A DNA stretch of 64,000 nt from Zanthoxylum bungeanum (taxonomy: Eukaryota > Streptophyta > Magnoliopsida > Sapindales > Rutaceae). Under the pieces are notes generated by a model. It did no database searches, was not told the origin of the DNA, and saw nothing but the letters and a program-made list of their open reading frames with translations. Below, piece by piece: positions 55,591-64,000 of the stretch; within the stretch, counting starts at the first letter, position 1; every line of letters begins with the position of its first letter. The stretch lies in assembly GCA_019454045.1 (NCBI GenBank), contig SKCR01017766.1, positions 38,735-102,734 on the forward strand, read 5' to 3'. The position numbers were made by a program, and so were the translations under genes.

Positions 55591-58400
55591 CCCGCACAGG
55601 GGCAGGAATTTCTTCCTCAACTGGCTCAGATGGCGGGAGGACTGGCTCGATCTCAGGAGGAGGAACAGCTGCTTCATCCTCGGCAGCATGGGAGACCTCT
55701 ACTTCAGGGACGGGAGGAGGGATCTCAAGACAGACCTCGCGGGGGCTGGAACATCAGGTCGTTCTTCTTGGGGAGCCCCGGAATCCGGAACCACCGAGAT
55801 CGGGTCAGGATCCATCACCTCCTCGGAAGGAGGAGGGATCCACTTCCGAACTCCTCCTCAGAAATATCCCCCTTGCAAAAACTGATGGCCGCATAAATAG
55901 GGTCCATGTTCAGACTTGGCAGCACCATCGGTATCAGATCAGCACAATCACCGACCCCCTCAAGGCGGATGGCCTCCTTCTCGGCCTCGAGATCGGCCTC
56001 TCTCTCCCCAAGCTCGGTTCTTTCCTCTCGAGGTCATCCCGGGCCTGCGCCATTTGTTCTTCATTGGCCTTCAATTTGGTTTCAACACTGGCCACATTCG
56101 CCTTCAAAACGCCAATCTCAGATTGGGCAGCTTTCAAATCCTCCCGGGCAGTGTCGGCAAGCTTTCGCTCCAGCGCAGTAGCAGCCTTAAGAGCCTTATT
56201 AATTTTGAAGTTCTCATGGCAGTCGACTCAAGGTTCTGTATCACCTCCTCCCGATCAGCCAATTTAGCCTCCACTTCTGTAAGGCGATTCTGAAGTCTCT
56301 GGGCCTGACCACCCTCGGACAACAGCTCAAAGAGAGGTCCTTATTTTTCGCCATGAGGTAAGTAGCCTGCATAAAAAAACAAAGAAAGTCAAGATATGAG
56401 ATGAAGAAGACCGGGAACCGAAATCAGAAAAAAGAAGGAATAGAACTACCTTGCCATTTGAGAGCTCATCTCGGTCACCACAGCTTCGGGCGAGATATCC
56501 TCATATCTCAAAACCTCCCCCGGGGGAATCACCTCGGCCAATTCATTGAAAGCCGGCACTAAATGGGAAGTAGCCTCCCGGATGCCTTCCCCCAAATCAT
56601 CCACCCCGAGGATTACAGAACCCTTTTGCTTCTTGGAGGAGCCCACAGATGATTTTTTCCCATGGCGGACATCTTTCTTCTTGCCCGGGACAGGCTCCTC
56701 CTCCTCCAACTCAGCCTCCTCGGCCCCAAATTGACGCCTCCTTTTCCGTAAAGGCTTCGGCGGACTGATGAGACGAGCAGACCCCGATGACTGCACACCA
56801 GGAGAAGATAGACCCCGAGCAGCCGACTGAACTCTCCCTTGAGACGCCCTCTCAGCCCCAGCAGGATCAGGTTGTGCCCGGGAAGTTCCAGTTTCCGCAT
56901 GACCGACCTTCTTCATAGTACCGGCCAACTTCTCAAGAAACTTTGGCCTCTTCGACATACCTACAAAAAAGGAGGAAAATGAAATCAGAACCCAAGCATA
57001 TAACAAAGACGTCAAGCACATGATAAACAAAAACAGCCGGCAGACATCTACCTATCCGACCCGAGACCTCCGGAGGGACGGTCCGAGTAAGACCCGACTC
57101 AACAAAGGCCGCATCATTGACCAACTTCCTCCAGTGGGCAGCATACCCCCGAGCCCAATGTACCCGCCTCCGAACCTGACGAGAACCTTGGGAGCATCTC
57201 GCCAACAAGCTGGGAGGAACCAGAGAAGTTAGAAACCTAAGAGCCCAAGAACGGGAATAAAAAAAAGAAGGGGTATTAAACTCATAACCTCCCGCCCTGA
57301 AGATGTCCGAACCGAGACGTCCTCCTCAAACAATCTCAGAACCCGACCCCAATCCCCAGTAGCCCAGAACCAAAGATCCTTGAAATCTTGTTAGAATCGG
57401 GGAGTTTCTGGACAAGGTTGGACGAGCTATCATAAGCAGAGAGGTAATACTAACCGTAGTGAGTCTTTGGGTTAGACTTCAACGATACAACCTCTTCACC
57501 TCTTCCAAAGAAGGTACACCTAAACCTGCCCGGTGCGAAACCACGTATATGCCGGCCAGCCTCCAGCTATTTAAGCTCAATTGGCAAGGGGCAATCTCCA
57601 TCTCGGCCAGCATCCAAGCAAAATAACGTTGCATCGGCAGCCGTAGCCCACACTCAAAAAAAGCAGGAAGAAGCGTCACCGAGCCCTCATCAGGCTGACT
57701 AGCACGATCCATCGGGCCGGGAACTTCAAGGGCAATATCTATTGGGATGTCATATCGTTGCCGCAACAGCGCCAGATCATCCTCAGTTATTTTAGAGGGG
57801 CGGTTCATATCCAGAGCCGACGATCCAAGTTCACCGGGCTCTGGGTCCTTCCGAGGAACCCTCTGATGGTAGGAGTCTTGTTCGATCTCAGAAGGAGTAG
57901 GGGTAGTATCAAGGACTTCTACACTAGGTGCCCCCGAGCCCGAGGAGAGCTCCTCAGCAGGGGGAGTTGAGATCTTAACAGGCTTTTCAAGGGAGGAACC
58001 GCTGTCAGACATCCCTAACACCCAGAAAAACAAAGAAGGAAGGGGAAGTCAGTCTATGGCTAAAAGAAACTACTCACGGTCTCCATGTTAGCTAAACATG
58101 TGGTCTCTAAGGTGCCCTAAAGCAGAACCCAGCAAACCATAAATCTTTTACTAGCAAAACACAGATTCGTAGAACACAAAAAAAAGAGAAGAGACCGTTC
58201 AGAGGACTTACTTGTTCTTCTCAGAAAGAGCAGGAGGTTGTGCAGTACGGTTATACCCGTTCCTTATGTTCACATCAAAGAAAAAGAAAAAGCCCACGGT
58301 TGAACTTCGAGAGCTCGGAGTTAGACGAATCACGGAGATGTTTTCAGAAAAGAAGGAGAAATTGCCGAAAAAGATGGAACAGTGAAAGCCTCGCCTTCTT
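55590..58400 (-). pseudogene. G2 antisense accessory gene (Transposase_28-like domain plus coiled coil), apparently spliced
   Basis: Runs opposite to gag-pol between the arrays and the 3' LTR. Start codon at 58012 (MSDSGSSLEKPVK). Residues about 100-180 (LLPAFFECGLRLPMQRYFAW, SLNSWRLAGIYVV) resemble the putative gypsy-type transposon domain PF04195 found in antisense genes of plant Tat elements. A basic nuclear-type segment follows (MSKRPKFLEKLAG, KPLRKRRRQFG), then a long coiled coil (LTEVEAKLADREEVIQNLE, VASVETKLKANEEQMAQARD). Candidate introns: 58211-58015 (GTAAGT...TTAG, in the 5' UTR), 57051-56961 (GTAGAT...TGTAG, joining GRI to GMSKRP in frame) and 56449-56367 (GTAGTT...ATGCAG). Frameshifts near 57478, 57390 and 56330 and a stop near 57460 indicate decay. 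The molecular role of these proteins is unknown. Confidence 0.75.
58206..58211 (-). promoter_or_regulatory. Candidate 5' splice site in antisense gene leader
   Basis: GTAAGT on the minus strand, with a matching pyrimidine-rich acceptor TTTTTCTGGGTGTTAG ending at 58015, three bases before the ATG. A TATA-like ACTATAAGAAGG lies upstream at about 58395-58406. Confidence 0.55.
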
Positions 58401-58406
58401 ATAGTC

Positions 58407-58794
58407 ATGACAAAGACACTCGTGACCGTTGGATCTAAAGAAGAACCCGATGAACGCCAGGTGTCAACTGCAAAAGAGGTCTCCCAAGTTTGAAACAGAC
58501 GGCTGAGATCAGCCCACTGTGGAAGACGCCTCTTCACGGTCGATTCACCCCCTTTTTGGCGGGAACCTGGCGGATGTTTGACAATGTCGAACTTAGAAAA
58601 AACCCTAAAATTGATTTGACAGGCATTTAAGCGGACGTGACTGTTGCGTGTCTCAAGACAAAGCGCTTGAAAAGAGGCAACAAAGCATTTCTCGACCCCG
58701 GACCGACCTCCAACGTAGCAAAAAGAAACACCATCTTTATGTAGTTCCCGGCACCAACTTGCACACTTGTTGGAACCGAGAACTAGGGGACAGA
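58407..58794. other. G2 region between antisense promoter and 3' LTR
   Basis: No gene supported; the open frames here look accidental. It ends in the purine-rich AACTAGGGGACAGA just before the LTR, the likely polypurine tract. Confidence 0.55.
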
Positions 58795-59535
58795 TGTTGA
58801 TGGTGTTTTCAGGCACTATAACATTTAAGACAGCACGACGAGGACAGAAAGGTAATTCCCTGACTGGTTGAGATCATATAGCCGAACCGACCATAACATG
58901 TGAAGACCGACCACTTTGGTTCGGATGACCGAGCACTATAAGGTCGGCAGAAACACTCTCAGCATAAAAGATTGTCATGACCGACCTCATGAAGACCGAC
59001 CAGACAGCGAGTCGTGTTCAAGATGACGACACCCTATTCTTGCGGATAAGGTAAAACAGATTATCCTACTCTCACAAGGAAATGAAGTCAGAATCCGAGA
59101 AGGAATAAGAAAAGAGAAGGGAGAATCGGACTAGGAATCCTTACAAGGAAAGAAAACTAAAGATCAACTAGGATTTCTTGTGCAAATAGGAGTCTGATTT
59201 CTGTGTGTTATTATAAATAGAGGGCATAGTATGTGTGTAAAAGGGATCATCATCACAAAATTAGTGATCAGAATCATCAAGCTCTGATTTGTAAAAGCAC
59301 AAAAAGATCAAAGAAAGTATTGAAGTAATAAAAAGTAGCATCCTGTTCTGCCCGTGGACGTAGGTCGGACCAAGATCCGCCGAACCACGTTAAATCTCTT
59401 GTCGATTGGTGTGTTTATCTGTCTCTCGCTAATTTGCTTTTGGTCCCCCATAACCAAACAAATTCACTATTAAATGAGGATTTTCTCGGAGGTAAAATTC
59501 CCGTATTACCCTGAGACCAAAATCCACCGTCAACA
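58795..59535 (+). repeat. G2 3' LTR
   Basis: 741 bp, TGTTGATGG...GTCAACA, about 97% identical to 34788-35527. Followed by the TSD CAGAA. Confidence 0.97.
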
Positions 59536-59540
59536 CAGAA
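59536..59540. repeat. G2 target-site duplication, right copy (CAGAA)
   Basis: Matches 34783-34787. Confidence 0.95.
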
Positions 59541-60160
59541 TTAGCAATTCTAGCCCGTCTTAAGCGACTATCATCTCTCTTTGCGAATATTGTGAGTATA
59601 ATTTTTATCCATTTTAAAGAAGAGTTTTGAGTTAGATTTGAACGCGAAGGGTCCTGACAGAGGCATCGAGCTGGCCAAGGATAGTTCCTAAGGGATTCAA
59701 ATTAGAGTTGATTTTCTAATTTTTGATGGTTAATTCTACGCGTTGTGGTTGTTATTATTATTATTACTGTTTAATCAAAATATTCTTTGATATCGTTAAA
59801 TATTTTTGATTAATGTAAACGAAAGGAATTTGAAAAAATTCACCCCGATAGAATTCGAACTTTGATAATTTTTAAAATTGACTGTTATATAAATTTTTAT
59901 CTATTAATGACTGTTAAATAAATTTTTATCTACTAATTACTCATAAAAATTTATAAAAAGATTATTACCTCATCCAAAATTTATAATTTATATACCAATA
60001 ATGTAATTAATAATAATATCCCAATAATTTATTCAATACATAATAACATGAAACATATATATCAAATATCAATAATTCTGGTACAGATGGAGATTAATTG
60101 GTATAATTAGTTACCATTAATTTAATATTTTATTGGCTTAGAATGCTTATGATAATGGAC
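59541..60160. other. Intergenic flank between G2 and MMP pseudogene
   Basis: AT-rich; a short ATT microsatellite lies at about 59751-59766. No gene recognised. Confidence 0.5.
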
Positions 60161-60164
60161 GTGA

Positions 60165-61079
60165 CACCACCAATTAGGTGCCATATAAAGTCTTCATTCC
60201 TTGATATCATCATCATTCAATTCCTTGGTGCTTCCGGTGCTATAGACGGCCACATAATAGCTGCTTCAACAGAGCTATGAGCAAGCCTAACACATGGCCA
60301 AGCTCATGCAAAGCCACAGTCCTAATGTCCATGGCCCCTTGAAGTCCACCTAACACCCAATTCTCATCCGCATCGAAATGTAATTTCCCATCTGTCGGCG
60401 AAAAAGCGTGAGCCACTACCCCCATGGCGTGGCCGTCGAAAGGTTTCCCGTCGCCGTGCTCACCACGCTCAAAACTGATCCTGACATCAGCTTTGACAAA
60501 ATCATCCGACGCTTCGAATGTGAAAGGTGCGTAGTTGCTCCACTGCTGAAGGGATACTGCAACTGGTTCATGAGCTTCAGCCCGAGTTCCAGGCTTAAAT
60601 GCATAAGTTATGGTTTTTTTGTCTAATGGCCATCTCGGGGATCCATTAAAAAAAGCATAATGACTTTTAAAAGGATCAGAAGTGCCACCGTTCATTCTTG
60701 TTGTCCCATTTATGATATCAGGACATCCACAACGTGGCTTCGCCATTGTTGATACTGTTTTGAGATCCAGGGTTCCGGTGGCATTCAGGTTGAAGTTTAT
60801 TTGGTATTTTTTGATGGCTGATACTAATTCTTCATCAAAATAGTCATTGTGGGGACTTTGAAGGGTTATTGTTTTGATTTATGTAGCCAAATCTTTGGAG
60901 ATATTTTTCAGTTCATTGAGTTGTTTCACTTTGTCACCCTTTTGAGCTCCCTGAAACTGCTTAAAAAAACTCTATTGGCGATGGTTTTGTTTTGTTGTTG
61001 AAGCTGAATCAACCGCATGCACTAAAAGAATTTGAAGGAGAAAGAAATAAATAAATGCATGGAGTCGAGAGCTTTTCAT
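60165..61079 (-). pseudogene. Plant matrix metalloproteinase (MMP, M10A) pseudogene
   Basis: Single-exon layout typical of plant MMPs, read from 61079. The start MKSSRLHAFIYFF begins a signal peptide (hydrophobic FIYFFLLQILLVHA). The propeptide contains FFKQFQGAQKGDKV and a cysteine switch PRCGCPD near 60730 (family consensus PRCGxPD). The catalytic domain has LDKKTITYAF, DADENWVLG and the zinc-binding helix HELGHVLGL at 60308-60282. The third histidine (HSSVE) is reached only after a one-base frame change near 60280, and the end (NDDDIK) after another. A stop follows HRQ near 60975 and further frame changes lie near 60890-60860. Functional MMPs are secreted or membrane-anchored zinc endopeptidases acting on extracellular proteins; this copy is dead. 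Confidence 0.88.
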
Positions 61080-62333
61080 GGTTTTATTTTTTTGATGATG
61101 TGAAGTTGCTTAATTTTCCCTGTGAAGGCATATTTTTATAATCTTTCTCATGGGCAGTATTAAAAATTATTATATAATAATTATTACAAGCAAAAATAGA
61201 TAGGATAAAGTGTATCCCATGTTGTGAAATCTACCAACTACAGTAACTTATTAAATACTAAGGATTTGGATCCAATCCTAGAGTCGATAGTGTACTCAAT
61301 TTAGATTATATATGATTAAGATTTTAACTTTTATCACATTGGCTAAACCCAATGTTTGCTGTCGTTTATGATTAAATAAATTATTATATTTAAATTTTAA
61401 GGCTTGTACTTTACTTACTTGTAGGATTTTCTTCTACATGAGAATTTTGGTGAAATTTACTTCACTTTTAAAAGTAAAAATCAAGTCTTATAGTTTCCAG
61501 CTTATTATTATTGTAAAAAATATAATTTAGAATTGAAATAAAATTTATTCCACCATTTGTTTTTTTAATCAAATTTTATTTTTTTATTATGAAAATAGTC
61601 CATGGACTTATTAAAATCCAACGAAATATTGGTAAACAAATTACTTAAAATATGTGATAGTCTTAAGGAATTAAAAAAAGTCCATGAATTTAGTAGAATT
61701 CATAGATTATAAAAAAAAATGAAACAATCAATTAAATCCTAAATACCTCCTACAGTTAAGAAATTAAATTTTTATATCTACTGCTAGACAATAATTTTAT
61801 AATAATAGACAATTAATATCTAATTACATATAAGGGAAATTATCTCCTATTCACTTGAAAATTATCTAATAATCGAAAAAAAACCACAAAATTCAGAAAA
61901 AATATCATTTACGCACCCAAAGTATTAAAAATGATCAATTACCATAAAAAATTTAAGAAATTGTATCATCTATTCATCCGAATTTAATAAATGTTCAAAA
62001 AAACACCAAGTTTTTTAAAAACTTTGACTGGTAAATGTGTATTTTAAAGAATTATGGGTGTACACATATAAATTTCTTAAAATTGAGTATTTTTTCGAAA
62101 ATCAGATAACTTTCGAATACATCGATGATAATTTCCTTACATATAATTACTCATTCAATAATTACATACAATAATTTATTAAAATATAAAACTCAGTCAT
62201 ATTACTAATATTAATTAACTGTGAATATTAACATTTAACAACACGATTTCAATAGTTGATAGATAGGTGGTCATTAATCAATATTTACATATTGATTTGC
62301 TTATTATCTAATTCTAACCAAGGAAAAAGTGTA
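61080..62333. other. AT-rich intergenic DNA
   Basis: Very AT-rich with many A and T runs; no gene, tRNA or recognisable element. It includes the likely upstream region of the MMP pseudogene. Confidence 0.5.
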
Positions 62334-62341
62334 AAAAATAC
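62334..62341. repeat. hAT element target-site duplication, left copy (AAAAATAC)
   Basis: The 8-bp AAAAATAC is repeated exactly at 63114-63121. Confidence 0.9.
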
Positions 62342-63113
62342 TAGGGGTGGGTAAAAAAACCGACCGAACCGAACCAAACCGCAAACCGAACCAAACCGGA
62401 CCGAATTTACGGTTTTTTTTTCTAACGGTTCGGTTTGCGGTTCGGATTGGCCCACCCCAAACGGTTTACGGTTCGGTTCAGGAGCTAATCCGAACCGCAC
62501 CTGTTAAACCGAACCGAACCGTTATATTTAAAAAATTATATATTTTTAAAAAATTAAATTGTATTTTTCTTTTAATTTTATTAGTATGTTAATATTTTTA
62601 TTCTTAAATTTGTTGTTAATATATTTATTTATTAATACTTTTGTTCTTCAATTTATTTGTTAATACTTTTATTCTTAAATTTTTGTTTTATGGTAGCATC
62701 ATTATTCTTGAAAGTAAGATGTTGGATTTGTTTCTTAATTAGAATGATGGTAGCATTATTATTCGAGGTATTTTTAAAAAATACAAGAATTAATTGTGCC
62801 TCATTTTTCAATCCTTTATGGAGTGCATGTGTTCCCTGGAGTCACAGCTTACACCCTAGCACTTCATACTATTTGTTTAATAGACTAGTTTTTTTTTTTT
62901 TTTTTTCACTTAAGTGGATAAAAATTTGTTTTAAATATAATAATCCGTAAACCGAACCGAACCAATCCGTAAACCGCTGGTTTAAAAAATTTTCAATCCG
63001 AACCAAACCGTTATTGAATGGTTTGGTTTGAGAGGTAAAAAATCCGAACCGTAAAATATGGTTTGGTTCGGTTTTTAGCAAAAACCGAACCAAACCGAAC
63101 CGCGCCCACCCTA
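62342..63113. mobile_element. Non-autonomous hAT-type DNA transposon (772 bp)
   Basis: Begins TAGGGGTGGGT and ends CGCCCACCCTA, the terminal motif of many plant hAT elements, with an exact 8-bp TSD, the hAT length. Both subterminal regions are packed with CGAACCGAACC / GGTTCGGTTTGG motifs (about 62360-62520 and 62940-63105). These form long inverted subterminal repeats and are possible transposase binding sites. The AT-rich centre has no transposase. Confidence 0.88.
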
Positions 63114-63283
63114 AAAAATACCTATCATCTATTACTTCTTGAAATCACGTTATACGCACGTGTGTGTATATATAATGAGATTTTAATAAGGGATTTCTCG
63201 ATTCATTAAATTAATGATCACATTACCAACATAGAAAAATAGAAAAACACATGAGATGAGAATAATAGGGAAATAATCTACAA

Positions 63284-63490
63284 ATCATTTAAGGAATCCT
63301 AAGAATCTTAGAAAATTAAGCAATCTGCAAATATACCCATTTAAGAAATCCTAGGAAGATTAGTAAAGTAATCAAAAAATTTACGCTATTTAAGAATCTT
63401 ACAAAAAATTGGATTAGGAAAGCAATCTACAATATCTACGTCTAACATTTAAGGAATCCTGAGAAGATTAGCAAAACAACTACAATTAAG
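63284..63490. repeat. Degenerate tandem repeat of about 50-60 bp
   Basis: Four diverged copies starting ATTTAAGGAATCCT or variants, near 63284, 63341, 63389 and 63449, each followed by AAGATTAG-like sequence. Confidence 0.6.
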
Positions 63491-64000
63491 GTATTGACAG
63501 CTGTTTTTCATTATAAGGACAATAATTTTCCCTCGAATAAATCTCCCTTAACAGTGAATTTATTTAGTAAGTGGGAGCCACAGAAACTTGCAGAAGAAAA
63601 TCACACAGAGTTAAGAGTGGCTCCTACCTACTTCCACGAGAAAAGAATTTATTGCATTTTTATTACTGCTCGGGGTCCAGAACTTACCCGAGCTACAATG
63701 GGGAATGAACTCACAAAGTGATGACAAATATCGAGTCTACCACGCCAGGTACAGTCCTCTCTCTATCATTAGTTCTTAAGCTTTTACATTTTTACAACTC
63801 GTGAGATGTAAAAATTACTAACCCTTTAATCGAAGACTTCAACCCTTTTATATATGCTTCTATATTCACTATTTCACCGTCTCTGACATCATCTTATGTC
63901 ATTTTTCCATCATTATAGCCACAACTCTCCTCAAATACCCTTAAATGGGCCAACTAAATCCACTCATTTCACTGTTACTCTGCACCGGCCTATGGCGGCT
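63491..64000. other. Right-edge region, nothing recognised
   Basis: A 75-codon open frame (63494-63721) has no recognisable motif and I do not call it a gene. A 9-bp hairpin ATTTTTACA/TGTAAAAAT lies at 63788-63815. Confidence 0.4.

Larger units (their letters stand above)
34788..59535 (+). mobile_element. G2: Tat-lineage Ty3/gypsy retrotransposon with nested C4 and a solo LTR
   Basis: 24,748 bp between perfect CAGAA duplications. LTRs (740 and 741 bp) begin TGTTGATGG and end GTCAACA and are about 97% identical by eye. Order: LTR, PBS, gag, protease, RT, RNase H, archaeal-type RNase H, integrase, 3' tandem arrays, antisense accessory gene, LTR. Without C4 (9.2 kb) and the solo LTR (3.1 kb) the element would be about 12.4 kb, normal for Tat elements carrying an antisense gene. 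RT motif LNKACPKDSFPLPNIDQLVD supports the Tat assignment. Confidence 0.95.

Noticed and set aside
60240..60746. Intact 168-residue metalloproteinase gene
   Set aside because: The ATG is the internal Met before PRCGCPD. Upstream and downstream homology continues in other frames, so the whole locus is a pseudogene.
63494..63721. 75-codon open frame near the right edge
   Set aside because: No motif, no codon signal and no neighbouring gene structure; treated as chance.

Overview
The window is plant nuclear DNA, most likely from a eudicot with a repeat-rich genome. Almost all of it is nested LTR retrotransposons (two Ty3/gypsy Tat-lineage elements, four Ty1/copia elements and one solo LTR). The only recognisable host-type coding sequence is remnants of a plant matrix metalloproteinase (MMP) gene family. 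I see no intact host gene, rRNA, tRNA or CRISPR array.

Left block (1-34185). C3, a minus-strand Tnt1/Tork-like copia element, has its 5' LTR at 33648-34185. Two elements are inserted in it. C2 is a plus-strand copia element at 22359-32222 with a perfect ATGCT target-site duplication (TSD). G1 is a minus-strand Ogre-like Tat gypsy element whose 3.1-kb 5' LTR is 16975-20059 and whose body runs off the left edge of the window. G1 is itself split by C1, a plus-strand copia element at 3027-12824 of the same family as C2. C1 and C2 have LTRs of about 2 kb and badly decayed gag-pol; they share identical lesions, so they probably moved with borrowed enzymes.

Middle block (34186-34787). This holds a poly(A)-ended stretch that looks like a LINE tail, and a fragment of an MMP propeptide.

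Right block (34788-59535). G2 is a 24.7-kb plus-strand Tat gypsy element with 740-bp LTRs and a perfect CAGAA TSD. It encodes gag, protease, RT, RNase H, a second (archaeal-type) RNase H and integrase. These are followed by a long 3' region with tandem arrays and an antisense, apparently spliced accessory gene. Two elements are inserted in G2. C4 is a copia element at 39251-48484 (TSD CTATC). A 3.07-kb solo LTR of the G1 family lies at 51430-54496 (TSD CACAG).

The most unusual object is C4. Its two ends are not direct repeats of each other. The 5' end is a 472-bp hairpin made of inverted and direct copies of the LTR's U5 end. The 3' end is a 4.04-kb near-perfect palindrome made of direct and inverted copies of the U3 end. 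The outer TSD is perfect and the interrupted G2 reading frame resumes cleanly. The simplest reading is an element inserted in the minus orientation whose whole interior was later inverted between its own LTRs.

Far right (59536-64000). This contains a decayed MMP pseudogene (signal peptide, cysteine switch and zinc-binding helix still visible), AT-rich intergenic DNA, a 772-bp non-autonomous hAT-type element with an 8-bp TSD, and a degenerate tandem repeat.
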